Position numbers and translations under genes: made by a program. A stretch of 64,000 nucleotides of DNA from Hydrogenophaga sp. (GTDB taxonomy: Bacteria > Pseudomonadota > Gammaproteobacteria > Burkholderiales > Burkholderiaceae_C). Of the stretch, positions 26,983 to 36,270 are shown piece after piece. The notes under the pieces were generated by a model. It was not told the DNA's origin and searched no databases. It saw only the letters and a list, made by a program, of their open reading frames with translations. Positions within the stretch are counted from its first letter, which is position 1, and each line of letters opens with the position of its first letter. Where the stretch lies: the NCBI GenBank assembly GCA_018333605.1, contig JAGXSV010000059.1, positions 32,513-96,512 on the forward strand. The letters run 5' to 3'.

Positions 26983-27645
26983 ATGTCCCGCAAACCCACC
27001 AAAGGCTATTTCGTCCGTGGCCAGTTCGTCGCCATCGGCAGCGAATTGGACCTTGAGCTCAAACGCGAGCTCAAGGGCTCGGTCGACATGAGCAAGACCG
27101 ACCTGAAAAAATACAGCGACCGCCTGCAGGAACTGGGCGAAAGCCTGCTGACCCTGCGCGCCGACCTGATGAAGCGGCTCGACCTGTCGGAAAAGCTGGT
27201 GGACGCGGTGGCCGAGGCCAAACGCATCACCAACTTTGAAGGCCGGCGCCGCCAGATGCAGTTCATCGGCAAGCTCATGCGCGGCCTGCCGCAAGACACC
27301 CTCGCCGCCGTGGAAGCCGCGCTGGACGAACAAAACAAGGGCTCGGCCAAAGGCACGCTGTCGCTGCACCAGGCCGAGCAGTGGCGCGACCAGCTGATTG
27401 CCGATGACGACGCGCTGACCCGCTGGCTGCAGATGGACACCGACGCCGATGTGCAGCAACTGCGCGCCCTCATTCGCCAGGCACGCAAGGACGCCCAAGC
27501 CCCGCAGGCCCAGGAGCATCCCGGCGAAGCGGTGCGCCACGGCAAGGCCTACCGCGAGATCTTCCAGCTGGTCAAAGCGGTGCTGACGCGCCAAAATGCC
27601 GACGCCGCCGCCGAGGGCGCCTCTGAGGAAGACCAACAGCCATGA
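26983..27645 (+). CDS. darP: Ribosome biogenesis factor DarP (YjgA)
   Basis: A 220-residue, Lys/Glu-rich helical protein of the YjgA/DUF615 family, which associates with late 50S precursors. Family stretches include SKTDLKKYSDRLQELGE and FEGRRRQMQFIGKLMRG. The ATG at 26983 is favoured over upstream codons by family similarity. In many genomes yjgA is divergent from or adjacent to pmbA, as here. Its stop overlaps the mog start (ATGA). Confidence 0.93.
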   Translation: MSRKPTKGYFVRGQFVAIGSELDLELKRELKGSVDMSKTDLKKYSDRLQELGESLLTLRADLMKRLDLSEKLVDAVAEAKRITNFEGRRRQMQFIGKLMRGLPQDTLAAVEAALDEQNKGSAKGTLSLHQAEQWRDQLIADDDALTRWLQMDTDADVQQLRALIRQARKDAQAPQAQEHPGEAVRHGKAYREIFQLVKAVLTRQNADAAAEGASEEDQQP

Positions 27646-28241
27646 GCGACGCACAGCAACCCGATCCGGTGCGCATCGGCATCGTGTCCATCAGCGACCG
27701 CGCCAGCACCGGCGTGTACGAAGACAAGGGCCTGCCCGCGCTGCAAGACTGGCTCACGCGCGCGCTGAAAAACCCCATCCATTTCGAGCCGCGCCTGATC
27801 CCCGACGAGGTGGACCGCATCAGCACCACGCTGATCGAGCTGGTGGACGCGGGCTGCTCGCTGGTGCTCACCACCGGCGGCACCGGCCCCGCGCTGCGCG
27901 ACGTGACACCCGAAGCCACGCTGGCCGTGGCCCACAAGGAAATGCCCGGCTTTGGTGAACAGATGCGCCAGATCAGCCTCACGTTTGTGCCCACCGCCAT
28001 CCTGTCGCGCCAGGTCGCGGTGGTCCGTGACCGCAGCCTGATCATCAACCTGCCCGGCCAGCCCAAGGCGATTGCCGAAACGCTGGAAGGCCTGAAAAAC
28101 GCCGATGGCTCGCAAAGGGTGAACGGCATCTTTGCCGCCGTGCCGTATTGCATCGACCTGATTGGTGGCCCCTACCTGGAAACGAACGACGACGTCTGCA
28201 CAGGTTTTCGCCCCAAGTCGGCTGTGCGCCCAGCCCGCTGA
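27642..28241 (+). CDS. mog: Molybdopterin adenylyltransferase
   Basis: Mog adenylates molybdopterin before metal insertion. The 199-residue protein shows the MoCF signature TTGGTGPALRDVTPEAT and IGIVSISDRASTGVYEDKG. NLPGQPKAIAETLEG lies near the end. The product is relevant to NasA, a molybdoenzyme in the same window. Translationally coupled to darP and followed by an FKBP gene after 20 bp. Confidence 0.94.
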   Translation: MSDAQQPDPVRIGIVSISDRASTGVYEDKGLPALQDWLTRALKNPIHFEPRLIPDEVDRISTTLIELVDAGCSLVLTTGGTGPALRDVTPEATLAVAHKEMPGFGEQMRQISLTFVPTAILSRQVAVVRDRSLIINLPGQPKAIAETLEGLKNADGSQRVNGIFAAVPYCIDLIGGPYLETNDDVCTGFRPKSAVRPAR

Positions 28242-28261
28242 ACCAACACCCGAGACACCCC

Positions 28262-28738
28262 ATGAAGATCACCAGAGACACCGTTGTCACCATCACCTTC
28301 CGCGCCACCGACGCCCAGGGCAAGCTGCTGGAAGATGGCAAGGAACCCCGCGCCTACCTGCACGGCGGCTACAACAACACGCTGCCCGGCATTGAAAAAG
28401 CGCTGGAAGGCCAGGAAAAAGGCTTTGCCGCCACGCTGGAACTGCAGCCTGAAGACGCCTTTGGCGTGCGGGACGAAAGCCTGGCCACGAGCATTCCCAA
28501 AAGCGAGTTCCCCCCCGGCGTGAAGGTGGGCGGCCAACTGCAAGGCGTGGACGACCAGGGCCGCGAGCAGGTGTTCACCGTGATGAAAATCAAAGGCGAC
28601 ACCGTGCTGCTGGACGGCAACCATCCGCTGGCTGGCAAGGTGCTGCGCTTCGCGGTGAAAGTGGTGGATGTGCAGCCCGCCAGCGCCGAGGAAGTGGCGC
28701 ATGGCCACGCGCACGGTGCCCACGGAACGCATCATTAA
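28262..28738 (+). CDS. FKBP-type peptidyl-prolyl cis-trans isomerase, SlyD-like
   Basis: A 158-residue protein with the SlyD arrangement: an FKBP N-terminal part, an insert-in-flap chaperone domain (LEGQEKGFAATLELQPEDAF) and the return strand DGNHPLAGKVLRF. The C terminus is His-rich (HGHAHGAHGTHH), which may bind nickel or other metals as in SlyD. It is probably cotranscribed with darP-mog. A three-hairpin repeat starts immediately at the stop codon. Confidence 0.9.
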   Translation: MKITRDTVVTITFRATDAQGKLLEDGKEPRAYLHGGYNNTLPGIEKALEGQEKGFAATLELQPEDAFGVRDESLATSIPKSEFPPGVKVGGQLQGVDDQGREQVFTVMKIKGDTVLLDGNHPLAGKVLRFAVKVVDVQPASAEEVAHGHAHGAHGTHH

Positions 28739-28818
28739 CCCCCCGCGTCGCCTCCGGCGCCACCCCCAAGGGGGCAACACCAGCGGCCTGGCGAAGCCAG
28801 TTCCGCGGTGTTCTGGGT
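28739..28818 (+). repeat. Three-hairpin intergenic repeat, copy B
   Basis: Directly follows the FKBP gene. Visible helices are CCCCC-AA-GGGGG, and CTGGC-GAA-GCCAG enclosed by AACACC/GGTGTT. A GGCGCC-type hairpin comes first. Same orientation as the other three copies. Confidence 0.8.
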
Positions 28819-28890
28819 GAATACACCTCGCTACGGAAACACCCTGGGAGTCTGGATTGGGCACCGTTGGCCATAACAAGCGCAGCCCAC

Positions 28891-28998
28891 GTGAACCGAA
28901 GCGCCGGGTGGCAGACGCAGCGAAGTGAAGGAGGAGGTTTGGGCGTAGCCCAAACCGGGGAACATGAGCGGAGTGGGCCAACCGGCGCTTCGATTCAC
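28891..28998. repeat. Compound palindrome before cysE
   Basis: GTGAACCGAAGCGCCGGGTGG (28891-28911) is mirrored by CCAACCGGCGCTTCGATTCAC (28978-28998) with two mismatches. The 66-bp centre holds a perfect hairpin GGTTTGGGC-GTA-GCCCAAACC (28936-28956). Together with copy B of the three-hairpin repeat it fills the 289-bp gap between the FKBP gene and cysE. Neither strand has a convincing ORF. It could be a MITE-like remnant or a DNA hairpin repeat. Confidence 0.75.
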
Positions 28999-29027
28999 CG
29001 GCCCACACGGCACGAGCGAGGGGAAAC

Positions 29028-29798
29028 TTACTTCCCCACCAGCTGGTTCAGTTTTTCAGCCTCAAAGCACTCATTGCGCGCCGCGTCCAAAGGCACGCAG
29101 TCGCCTTTTTGCTGCCTGGAAAGCGTGTCAATCGCAGCCCACAGCAGCGCAATCTGATGCTCTTGCCCGGCGGCGCTGTCGATCAGGCCACGCATGGCCT
29201 GGCTCAGCGGGTCGTCTTCCTGCGTGATGCCGTAGGCCTGAAATTTCGGCACCGTTTCGGTCACGTCAGCGCTGTCGCCGGATTTGCTGGGGATGATGCG
29301 CGCCGGAATGCCCACCGCCGTGGCGCCCGGCGGCACGGGTTTGATCACCACCGCGTTGCTGCCGATCTTGGCGCCATCGCCCACCTCAAAGCCGCCCAGC
29401 ACCTTGGCGCCCGCACTCACCACCACGTTTTTGCCCAGCGTGGGGTGTCGTTTGGTGCCTTTATAGAGCGAAGTGCCGCCCAGCGTCACGCCCTGGTAAA
29501 TGGTGCAACCGTCGCCAATTTCGGCCGTTTCACCCACCACCACGCCCATGGCGTGGTCAAAAAACACGCGCTCGCCCACCTTGGCGCCGGGGTGAATTTC
29601 AATGCCGGTGAGCCAGCGCGCCACATGCGAAATAAACCGGCCTGGCCATTTCAGGCCATGCGTCCAGCACCAATGGGCGGGGCGGTGCAACCACACGGCG
29701 TGAAGGCCCGGGTAGCAGGTGATGACCTCCCAGGTGCTGCGGGCGGCGGGGTCGCGTTCGAGAACGCATTGGATGTCGGAGCGGATGCGTGAAAACAT
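29028..29798 (-). CDS. cysE: Serine O-acetyltransferase
   Basis: CysE makes O-acetylserine for cysteine synthesis. The 256-residue protein has a short helical N-terminal region, then left-handed beta-helix hexapeptide repeats ([40 protein letters not shown]). The catalytic His is expected in the FFDHAMG stretch. GIPARII ends the core, and a ~70-residue tail is longer than in short epsilon-type SATs. Preceded on the same strand by trmJ (9 bp), a pairing I recall from other Burkholderiales. Confidence 0.95.
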   Translation of the reverse strand: MFSRIRSDIQCVLERDPAARSTWEVITCYPGLHAVWLHRPAHWCWTHGLKWPGRFISHVARWLTGIEIHPGAKVGERVFFDHAMGVVVGETAEIGDGCTIYQGVTLGGTSLYKGTKRHPTLGKNVVVSAGAKVLGGFEVGDGAKIGSNAVVIKPVPPGATAVGIPARIIPSKSGDSADVTETVPKFQAYGITQEDDPLSQAMRGLIDSAAGQEHQIALLWAAIDTLSRQQKGDCVPLDAARNECFEAEKLNQLVGK

Positions 29799-29807
29799 AA
29801 GTTCAGT

Positions 29808-30569
29808 CTAGCGCTTTGCCTTCTCGGCCTTTTGCAGCATGGCCTTGGCAACACCGCGCAGAATGTGGATTTCTTCGTCGGTGGGCGCGGCGCGGTTGAA
29901 CAACTGGTTCAGGCGCGGCATGAGTTTTTTGGGCGCGGCGGGGTCTAAAAAGCCCACCGCCACCAAGGCCTGTTCCAGGTGGTCGAGCATGCCCGCCAGC
30001 GCGTGTGCGTCGGCGGCGGGGCGGGCAGCGGCAGCGGGGGGCAAGGCAAATCCGCCCAGGGCCTGGCGCCAGTCGTAGGCAATCAACTGCACCGCCGCGG
30101 CCAGGTTGAGCGAACCAAAGTTCGGGTCGGTCGGGATGCTCAGGCACGCGTGGCAGCGGTACACATCTTCGTTGCGCATGCCAAAACGCTCGGAACCAAA
30201 CAGAAAGGCCACCCCGCCCGGCGGGCTCACCGGTGCAGAAGACGCATGCACCGAGGCCTGGCCCAGCAAGCCCGCGAAATGCTCGCGCGGCGTGCGGGTG
30301 GGCGGGCCAAAGTCGCGCGGGGTCATGGCGGTGGCGCACAGGTGGTCCATGCCGTCCAGCGCTTCGTCCAGCGTGTCCACAATGCGCGCCTTGGCCAGCA
30401 CATCGTTGGCGCCGCTGGCGCGCTGAATGGTTTCTTCGCGCCGCAACACATTGGCCCAGCGTGGCGCCACCAGCACCAGGTCATCGAAACCCATCACCTT
30501 CATGGCACGGGCAACCCCGCCCACGTTGCCGGCGTGGCTGGTTTGAATCAGAACAAATCGAGAATGCAT
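29808..30569 (-). CDS. trmJ: tRNA (cytidine/uridine-2'-O-)-methyltransferase TrmJ
   Basis: A 253-residue SPOUT methyltransferase that should modify the ribose at position 32 of tRNAs. It shows TSHAGNVGGVARAMK near the N terminus, the trefoil-knot cofactor region VAFLFGSERFGMRNEDVYRC, and IPTDPNFGSLNLAAAVQL. The ATG at 30569 fits the family start (MHSRFVLIQTSH). It is divergent from suhB, with a three-hairpin repeat between. Confidence 0.92.
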   Translation of the reverse strand: MHSRFVLIQTSHAGNVGGVARAMKVMGFDDLVLVAPRWANVLRREETIQRASGANDVLAKARIVDTLDEALDGMDHLCATAMTPRDFGPPTRTPREHFAGLLGQASVHASSAPVSPPGGVAFLFGSERFGMRNEDVYRCHACLSIPTDPNFGSLNLAAAVQLIAYDWRQALGGFALPPAAAARPAADAHALAGMLDHLEQALVAVGFLDPAAPKKLMPRLNQLFNRAAPTDEEIHILRGVAKAMLQKAEKAKR

Positions 30570-30576
30570 AGGGAAT

Positions 30577-30655
30577 CCCCCCGCGCCGCTTCGCGTCACC
30601 CCAAAGGGGGCCACACCAGCAGCCTGGCAAAGCCAGTTCTGCGGTGTGTGCTGGG
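30577..30655 (+). repeat. Three-hairpin intergenic repeat, copy C
   Basis: Lies in the trmJ-suhB divergent region, eight bases from the trmJ start codon. Helices: CGCG/CGCG, CCCC-AAA-GGGG, and CTGGC-AAA-GCCAG enclosed by CACACC/GGTGTG. Here it would be upstream of both genes, so it is not simply a terminator. Confidence 0.8.
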
Positions 30656-30798
30656 CGGAGCTGGCTTGCTCCAGAGGGGTGTTGTGTTGAAACGGTAAAA
30701 TCCCGTATTGTCGCTGCCCTGTATCGCCTGGGGCTTTGCTTTCCCGCTCTTTCACTGTCACGCGAGCCGCTCTGCGGCCGCGCAAAGGTTTACAACTC

Positions 30799-31752
30799 AT
30801 GTCGTCCACACTCCACCCCATGCTCAACGTGGCCATCAAGGCCGCTCGTACCGCCGGTACCATCATCAATCGCGCTGCGCTGGACGTGGAGTCGGTCCGG
30901 GTCTCTGCCAAGCAGACCAACGATTTTGTGACCGAGGTGGACCATGCAGCGGAAGCCGCGATCATCGACACCCTGCTGACCGCTTACCCCGACCACGCCA
31001 TCTGGGCCGAAGAGTCGGGCAAACGCGAAGGCAAGCACGGCGGGGCAGACCATGTCTGGATCATCGACCCGCTGGACGGCACCACCAACTTCATCCACGG
31101 GTTCCCGGTCTACTGTGTGAGCATTGCGCTCATGGTGGGCAGCAAGCTGGAACAGGCCGTGATTTACGACCCGAGCCGCAACGACCTGTTTTGCGCCACC
31201 AAAGGCCGCGGCGCCTACATGAACGACCGCCGCATCCGGGTGGCCAAGCGCATCGCCATGCGCGACTGCCTGCTGTCCACCGGCTTCCCTTTCCGTCCGG
31301 GCGACAGTTTTCAAACCTACATGCAGATGCTGGGCGAGGTGATGCCCAAGTGCGCCGGCGTGCGCCGACCAGGTTCGGCGGCACTTGACCTGGCCTATGT
31401 GGCGGCGGGTTTCACCGACGGTTTCTTTGAAATGGGTCTGTCCCCCTGGGACGTGGCCGCAGGCGCGCTGCTGGTGACCGAGGCCGGTGGCCTGGTGGGC
31501 AACTTCACCGGCGAGGCCAACTTCCTGGAGCAAAAGGAATGCATGGCCGCCAACCCTAAAATTTACGGCCAACTGGTGGGTATCACATCCAAGTACAGCA
31601 AGTTTGCCAGCGCTGGCGACAAAGCAGCGCTGCGCCAGTCGCTTGAAAAGCCTGTTGCAGAGGTCAATGCAGATCCCGTCGTCAACGCCCAAACGGACAA
31701 CAACAAGCCAGCCGACGACTTCCCACCCACAGTCTACACAGCCCCCTTCTGA
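30799..31752 (+). CDS. suhB: Inositol-1-monophosphatase family protein SuhB
   Basis: A 317-residue Mg-dependent phosphatase; in E. coli SuhB also takes part in rRNA transcription antitermination. Motifs: [28 protein letters not shown] (metal site) and the second signature [17 protein letters not shown]. The last ~50 residues ([19 protein letters not shown] and neighbours) are a disordered tail beyond the normal ~270-aa length. Convergent with tapT, stops 6 bp apart. Confidence 0.94.
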   Translation: MSSTLHPMLNVAIKAARTAGTIINRAALDVESVRVSAKQTNDFVTEVDHAAEAAIIDTLLTAYPDHAIWAEESGKREGKHGGADHVWIIDPLDGTTNFIHGFPVYCVSIALMVGSKLEQAVIYDPSRNDLFCATKGRGAYMNDRRIRVAKRIAMRDCLLSTGFPFRPGDSFQTYMQMLGEVMPKCAGVRRPGSAALDLAYVAAGFTDGFFEMGLSPWDVAAGALLVTEAGGLVGNFTGEANFLEQKECMAANPKIYGQLVGITSKYSKFASAGDKAALRQSLEKPVAEVNADPVVNAQTDNNKPADDFPPTVYTAPF

Positions 31753-31758
31753 ACATGG

Positions 31759-32511
31759 TCAGGGCGGCAGGTTCACCAGGTCCTGCAGCCGCCGATGCGC
31801 CTCACTCCCCCGGTCCAACGGCAGGTTGCGCTTGGCGCTGAGGTAGTGAGCGCTGAACACGTCGAGCCAGGCGTTGAGGGCCCCGGCGGCGTGAGGTTCA
31901 CCGGCCAACTCCAGGCACAAGGCAGCGACCTCGGCGGTACAAAACTGGTCTTCACGTGACGAGCGGCGCAGGCGGTAGGCAGACCTCTGCCCGGGATGCA
32001 GGCTGAGCACAGGCAAGTGGTCCAGATAGGGGCTTTTCCGAAACATCTTGCGGGCTTCTGACCAGGTGCCGTCGAGCAGCACAAACAAGGGACGCTTGCC
32101 GCCCGTCGCCACGTCTTCGACCGCTGCGCGCCCGGACAGAACCACATCGGTCACCAAGCGCGGCGCCTGCACATACTCGCCCGGAAACACCAGATAGGGC
32201 TGCCACTGGGGATCAGCCAACAAGGCCAGCAGGGCTGGGTCCACTTGGGTGCGAGACCAGCCAAAGGCAAAGGTGTCGACAACCAGATCGGCGATCAGCC
32301 AGCCGGTGTTGCTCGGCTTGAGCGCTTCGATATCACCCATGATGAGACACATGCCCGCTCGCGCGCCGACCTGCGGGCGCAGGACACACACGCAATGGCT
32401 GGCCGCAAGGCGGCAGCCGGCGCAGCGCCCTCCGCCCGAACCGCGAGCCAGAAAGGGCTTTGTACTGGCAGCCAGGCGCAGCGAGCGCAAACGCGAGACG
32501 GCGTGACTCAT
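31759..32511 (-). CDS. tRNA-uridine aminocarboxypropyltransferase (DTW domain, TapT-like)
   Basis: DTW-domain enzymes add the acp3 group to uridine 47 or related sites of tRNAs using S-adenosylmethionine. The 250-residue protein has an N-terminal Cys cluster (GRCAGCRLAASHCVC) and the DTW motif as LLDGTWSEARKMFRKSPYL. The start MSHAVSRLRS is the first ATG; a TTG at 32586 would add 25 residues with no family similarity. It is convergent with suhB. Confidence 0.85.
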   Translation of the reverse strand: MSHAVSRLRSLRLAASTKPFLARGSGGGRCAGCRLAASHCVCVLRPQVGARAGMCLIMGDIEALKPSNTGWLIADLVVDTFAFGWSRTQVDPALLALLADPQWQPYLVFPGEYVQAPRLVTDVVLSGRAAVEDVATGGKRPLFVLLDGTWSEARKMFRKSPYLDHLPVLSLHPGQRSAYRLRRSSREDQFCTAEVAALCLELAGEPHAAGALNAWLDVFSAHYLSAKRNLPLDRGSEAHRRLQDLVNLPP

Positions 32512-32624
32512 ACGGCCACAGGTGGGGTGATGAAAACAAGCGTCATCCAGCGAATGTATGCGCAGTGGTGGGCGGTAGCCTGGCAAAGCACCGGGCCCCT
32601 TTGAAATCTGCCATCATCTTGTGC

Positions 32625-32999
32625 ATGACCGACGCCATCACAACCGTCCCCGTCATCCATGGCTACCACGCTCATGTGTATTTCAATGCCGACACGCTCG
32701 GACTTGCACGCGGCGTTTGCGAAGCCGCCGCGGCGCGCTTCCCGCTGAAGATGGGCCGGCTGCACGATAAACCTGTGGGCCCGCACCCGGATTGGAGCTG
32801 CCAACTGGCCTTCAGGGCGGCGCTGTTTGCCGACGTGGTGCCCTGGCTGGCTCTGAACAGGGCCGGGTTGGTGGTCTTCATTCACCCGATCACGGGCAAC
32901 GATCTGCTGGACCACCGCGATCGCGCGATGTGGATGGGCGCGGTGCGTGGGCTGGACTTGAGCGTGCTGCCCGAACACGCTGAAAGCTACGACCTCTGA
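32625..32999 (+). CDS. DOPA 4,5-dioxygenase family protein
   Basis: A 124-residue small protein of the DOPA-dioxygenase family (PF08883 type). Possible metal-binding histidines are in IHGYHAHVYF, PVGPHPDWSC and VFIHPITGNDLLDHRDRAMWMG. Characterised relatives cleave catechols in plant and fungal pigment synthesis; bacterial members mostly lack a known substrate. It is divergent from tapT with 113 bp between starts, and no pathway genes surround it. Confidence 0.8.
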   Translation: MTDAITTVPVIHGYHAHVYFNADTLGLARGVCEAAAARFPLKMGRLHDKPVGPHPDWSCQLAFRAALFADVVPWLALNRAGLVVFIHPITGNDLLDHRDRAMWMGAVRGLDLSVLPEHAESYDL

Positions 33000-33558
33000 C
33001 CTTCCCGAAGGGTCTCGCCAAGGCCGTGACAGCCGCAAAGCCAACTTCGAAATCACACCACGGAAGACCCCACGCGTCGTGCACCGCGCGGTGCGCCAGC
33101 GCTTGCCATTCGACTTGATCCCGCTGGGGTCATGCGCCCAGGTGTTGCAGTGGGAGGGCCAGCAGGTTCCGGGCCCCACTGTGGCCGGGTTCTGGACCGC
33201 CTTTTGTGCTGCCTTGCTGGGCTTGCCACTGGGCTCGTTTGTGCGACGTGGCATGCCCGAGTTCACGACCCAGCCCGTTCCCGCACCGGAGCGTGTCTGG
33301 CGCTGAGACCCGGCCTCCACAGTGACCAGCGACCCTGCAAACGACCCCAAGCATGCTTTCGCCTGGGGCGCCCATTCATTGGTGGACGAGGTGTGAAGAC
33401 GTGGCTGACCACGACAGAGCCAGGCCACCCGTTGCGCGGGCCCCTGGCTGCGCCATCGCGGCCCTGGCCCGCTCGCCAGAAGCCTGTCTTGCAAGGCTTC
33501 GCACCGCGACAAACAGCGGTCAACGGCCGTTTTTAGGTTAAAAGGATGGTTTATCCAC
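33000..33558. other. 559-bp gap without a confident gene
   Basis: A plus-strand GTG-started frame (33079-33306, 75 codons) has a hydrophobic middle (FWTAFCAALLGLPLGSFV) but no recognised family and no good ribosome site. It could be a gene remnant. A 7-bp hairpin GAAGCCT/AGGCTTC lies at about 33479-33500, and AACGGCCGTT followed by TTT near 33522. I see no promoter or known RNA. Confidence 0.4.
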
Positions 33559-33570
33559 TTGGCTGCCCCC

Positions 33571-34833
33571 ATGCCGCTGACCTCCGCTCCTGCGTGCGTT
33601 GAATCGCCCAGCCTGCCCCAAGCACACCCCCTGATTCACTGGACCACGCCCGGCGGCGTACCCGCTTCCGCGCGCTGGCGTTCCGAACGCGGTGCCCCGG
33701 CACCACAGCGGGTGGTGCTGGCCGACGACACAATCACCGCCGACGCCGCCTACCGTTTGGCTTGCGCCGGCACGGCCTTGCTGTGGCAGGGCGACTTTCA
33801 CAACGCCCGACAATTGTTGCAGGCCATGGCCCGCCGCTGCGACACCACGCCCGCGCGCAAGCATCGCAAGGCGGCCAGGCCGGCAGACGCACACAGCGCC
33901 GCGCCCGCAGGCGCCGACGCGTTTCACAAGCACCGGCAAGCACAGTCGCAACGCGCCCGCATTCTGGGGATGTTGCTGCTGCGGTTTGAACCCGACCACA
34001 CGCTCGCGCTGCGCCGTGCGCCCGATGTGCAACTGGCCTGTACCCACGCCTGGGGTGCTGCAGCGCTGAACGGCGGTGACTCGGTGGCGTCAATGCGCGA
34101 GTTGCTGGGGCTGACCAGCGCGCAAGAGTGGCGCCGTGTGGGGGTTGAGGTGCCCGCCCTGGGCTCTGGGCCGAACAACCGGGTGTTTCCCCACTACGGC
34201 GTATTTTCGCCGGTGCGGGGCGAATACATCGACCTGGTGGCCCAGGCGCCACTGCCGGTCGCGCCGTCAGGCCAGGCCAGCGCGGCCAGCCTGCCCGTAT
34301 TCGACATCGGCACCGGCACGGGTGTGCTGTCGGCCGTGCTGGCACGCCGCGGCGTGGGGCCTGTCACCGCCACCGACCTGGACCCGAGGGCGCTGGCCTG
34401 CGCACACGCCAATTTGAGTCAACTGGGGGTGCGCGACTGTGTGACGCTGCTGCAAACCGACCTGTTCCCGCCCGGCCAGGCCTTGCTGGTGGTGTGCAAC
34501 CCGCCCTGGCTGCCGGCCCGGGCCAGTTCACCGGTGGAGCATGCGGTGTACGACGAAGGCAGCCGCATGCTGCAGGGTTATCTGAACGGGCTGGCCACGC
34601 ACCTGGCGCCCGGGGGCGAAGGCTGGCTGATCTTGTCCGACCTGGCCGAGCACCTGGGTCTGCGCAGCCGGGCCGAACTGCTGGCCTGGATAGAGCACGC
34701 TGGCCTGACGGTGCTGGGCCGTCTGGACGTCAGACCCCGCCACAGCAAGGCGAGCAACGCCCGGGACCCGCTGCACAGTGCGCGCTCGGCCGAGGTCACG
34801 TCGCTTTGGCGCCTGGGTGTGACCAGGGGTTGA
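33571..34833 (+). CDS. Class I SAM-dependent methyltransferase (MTS/HemK-like, NPPW motif)
   Basis: A 420-residue protein whose C-terminal half is a Rossmann methyltransferase. Motif I is VFDIGTGTGVLSAVLARRG (about 244-262), followed by TDLDPRALA and the catalytic motif VVCNPPWLPA. NPPW/NPPY marks enzymes that methylate exocyclic or amide nitrogens (adenine, guanine, glutamine). The N-terminal ~200 residues are an accessory region. A TTG at 33559 with AAAGGATGG upstream could be the real start, adding four residues. The substrate is unknown. Confidence 0.8.
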   Translation: MPLTSAPACVESPSLPQAHPLIHWTTPGGVPASARWRSERGAPAPQRVVLADDTITADAAYRLACAGTALLWQGDFHNARQLLQAMARRCDTTPARKHRKAARPADAHSAAPAGADAFHKHRQAQSQRARILGMLLLRFEPDHTLALRRAPDVQLACTHAWGAAALNGGDSVASMRELLGLTSAQEWRRVGVEVPALGSGPNNRVFPHYGVFSPVRGEYIDLVAQAPLPVAPSGQASAASLPVFDIGTGTGVLSAVLARRGVGPVTATDLDPRALACAHANLSQLGVRDCVTLLQTDLFPPGQALLVVCNPPWLPARASSPVEHAVYDEGSRMLQGYLNGLATHLAPGGEGWLILSDLAEHLGLRSRAELLAWIEHAGLTVLGRLDVRPRHSKASNARDPLHSARSAEVTSLWRLGVTRG

Positions 34834-34882
34834 CGAGAGGCAAGCCGAAGCAGCCCGAGTCGAGGCACAAGCGCTTTGCCAC

Positions 34883-35542
34883 TCAGCGATCGCCCTTGCC
34901 AAAGTGCTTGCGGTTGCGCTCCACAAAATCGTGCAGCACGCTGGTGAAACCGCCCATGGTGCGTCCGGTGAGGTAGAGATAACCGGCCAGCGCGCCCACG
35001 CTGGCGCCGATCACATCGACGATCAGGTCGGACATGGTGTCCATCAGGCCCGACTTCTGCATGTTCATGCCAAAAAGCTGGTCCATGCCGAATTCAAAAA
35101 TTTCCCACAGCGCACCGATGGTGACGGCAAAACTGAACGCGATGAGCGCCAAAGCCCAAGCGGGCGCGGCGTAGCGGTCACCCTCAAACAGCATGAATAC
35201 AAACAGGAAACCGAGCAGACCAAACGCCATGGCCGAGCCGCCGTGCAGCACCACGTCCCACCACCAGTAACGGTTGTAAAAGTCAAACGCCTCACCCAGA
35301 AAAATGGTGGCAAAAACAAAGAAGGTAATGCCCACCAGAAAAGCCGTGGGCAGGCGAATGCCCATGCGGTTCACGAGCACGATGGGCACGAGCGTGAGCA
35401 CAAACGTGGCGGCGGCCACAACAGCCACCAGCCACTGCCGTTCCCACAGCGCCACGGAAAATTCGACAAGCAGCACCGCCCAGATGATCTGAACTGCGAT
35501 GGGTTGGCCGCGCAAAGCCTGCCAAGGGTTTCGTATCCACAT
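34883..35542 (-). CDS. DUF2238 (YjdF-like) membrane protein
   Basis: A 219-residue membrane protein with about six helices. It contains the charged/aromatic family features FYNRYWWWDVVLHGGSAMAFG and ALWEIFEFGMDQLFGMNMQK, and TMSDLIVDVIGASVGAL. Acidic and histidine residues inside the membrane region suggest ion or metal contact, but function is unknown. The start MWIRNPW is used; upstream codons are not conserved. Confidence 0.82.
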   Translation of the reverse strand: MWIRNPWQALRGQPIAVQIIWAVLLVEFSVALWERQWLVAVVAAATFVLTLVPIVLVNRMGIRLPTAFLVGITFFVFATIFLGEAFDFYNRYWWWDVVLHGGSAMAFGLLGFLFVFMLFEGDRYAAPAWALALIAFSFAVTIGALWEIFEFGMDQLFGMNMQKSGLMDTMSDLIVDVIGASVGALAGYLYLTGRTMGGFTSVLHDFVERNRKHFGKGDR

Positions 35543-36270
35543 GCCGTCATGATAGGCGCCTGGAGGCGATCGCACTCTGAGGCCTGACATCTGGCGCACC
35601 AGCCGCTTTCGGCTGCAGCAAAGCAGACCCAGCAGGCCCTGCGCACCCCGACAAACCTGCCTCACGACGACCCAGACCAGGTGCCTGCGCACGCCGCGCA
35701 CTGACCTGAACGCTGGTGTCGCGGTTGACACCGCGCGCAGATGTTGCTGCACAACAGGTGAAGCCGTGACCGGCAGTTCATGGACGTTGACTTCACCAAA
35801 CCACCATCGGCTGCAGCTGACAGCGTGGCCGGGTCAACCGCTACAAAAATCCATCAGCAGCCTTGTGCCTGGGATGTTCATCCGCGCCCGTTGCACACTC
35901 ATGGACCGCCTGCCCGGGGCATTTTTTCCGACCCGCCAGCGCGGCTGCTGATCTGGCTCAAGGTGGGTCTGAGACTGCCGGCAGAGGCCTTGGCCAAACA
36001 CATCCTCGGCAGCCGGCGGGAAGGCTTGCTCGAAGACCGGTTGGCTCACCGCGTTATGCGGCCGGGTGGGCGCTTCTGGTTTCGCTCGCCCTACCGGTCC
36101 TGGCGACCCGCGTAGAACCACCGGTTTTCACCACGCACAGAGCGCCGATTCGAAAGCCCCTGACCCGCTTGCGAGCCATTGTGGCCACACCTTTGCCTTC
36201 ACAACCTGACAACAGGCGCCCCCCGTATTTGTGCGGCGACAGGGCTTCGGCAACGTGACGCTCAACCCAC
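35543..36270. other. 728-bp gap without a confident gene
   Basis: Both strands keep open frames of about 95-110 codons here (plus 35780-36115 starting MDVDFTKPPSAAADS; minus 35834-36121). Neither shows a known domain, a convincing ribosome site or neighbours that support it, and both have the composition of spurious GC-rich frames. No repeat or RNA structure stands out. Confidence 0.4.

Noticed and set aside
32512..32586. Upstream TTG start for the DTW-domain gene
   Set aside because: The added 25 residues show no similarity to the family, while the ATG at 32511 gives a normal N terminus before the Cys cluster.
33079..33306. GTG-started 75-codon gene
   Set aside because: No family, no ribosome site and no supportive context; recorded as part of the gap description.
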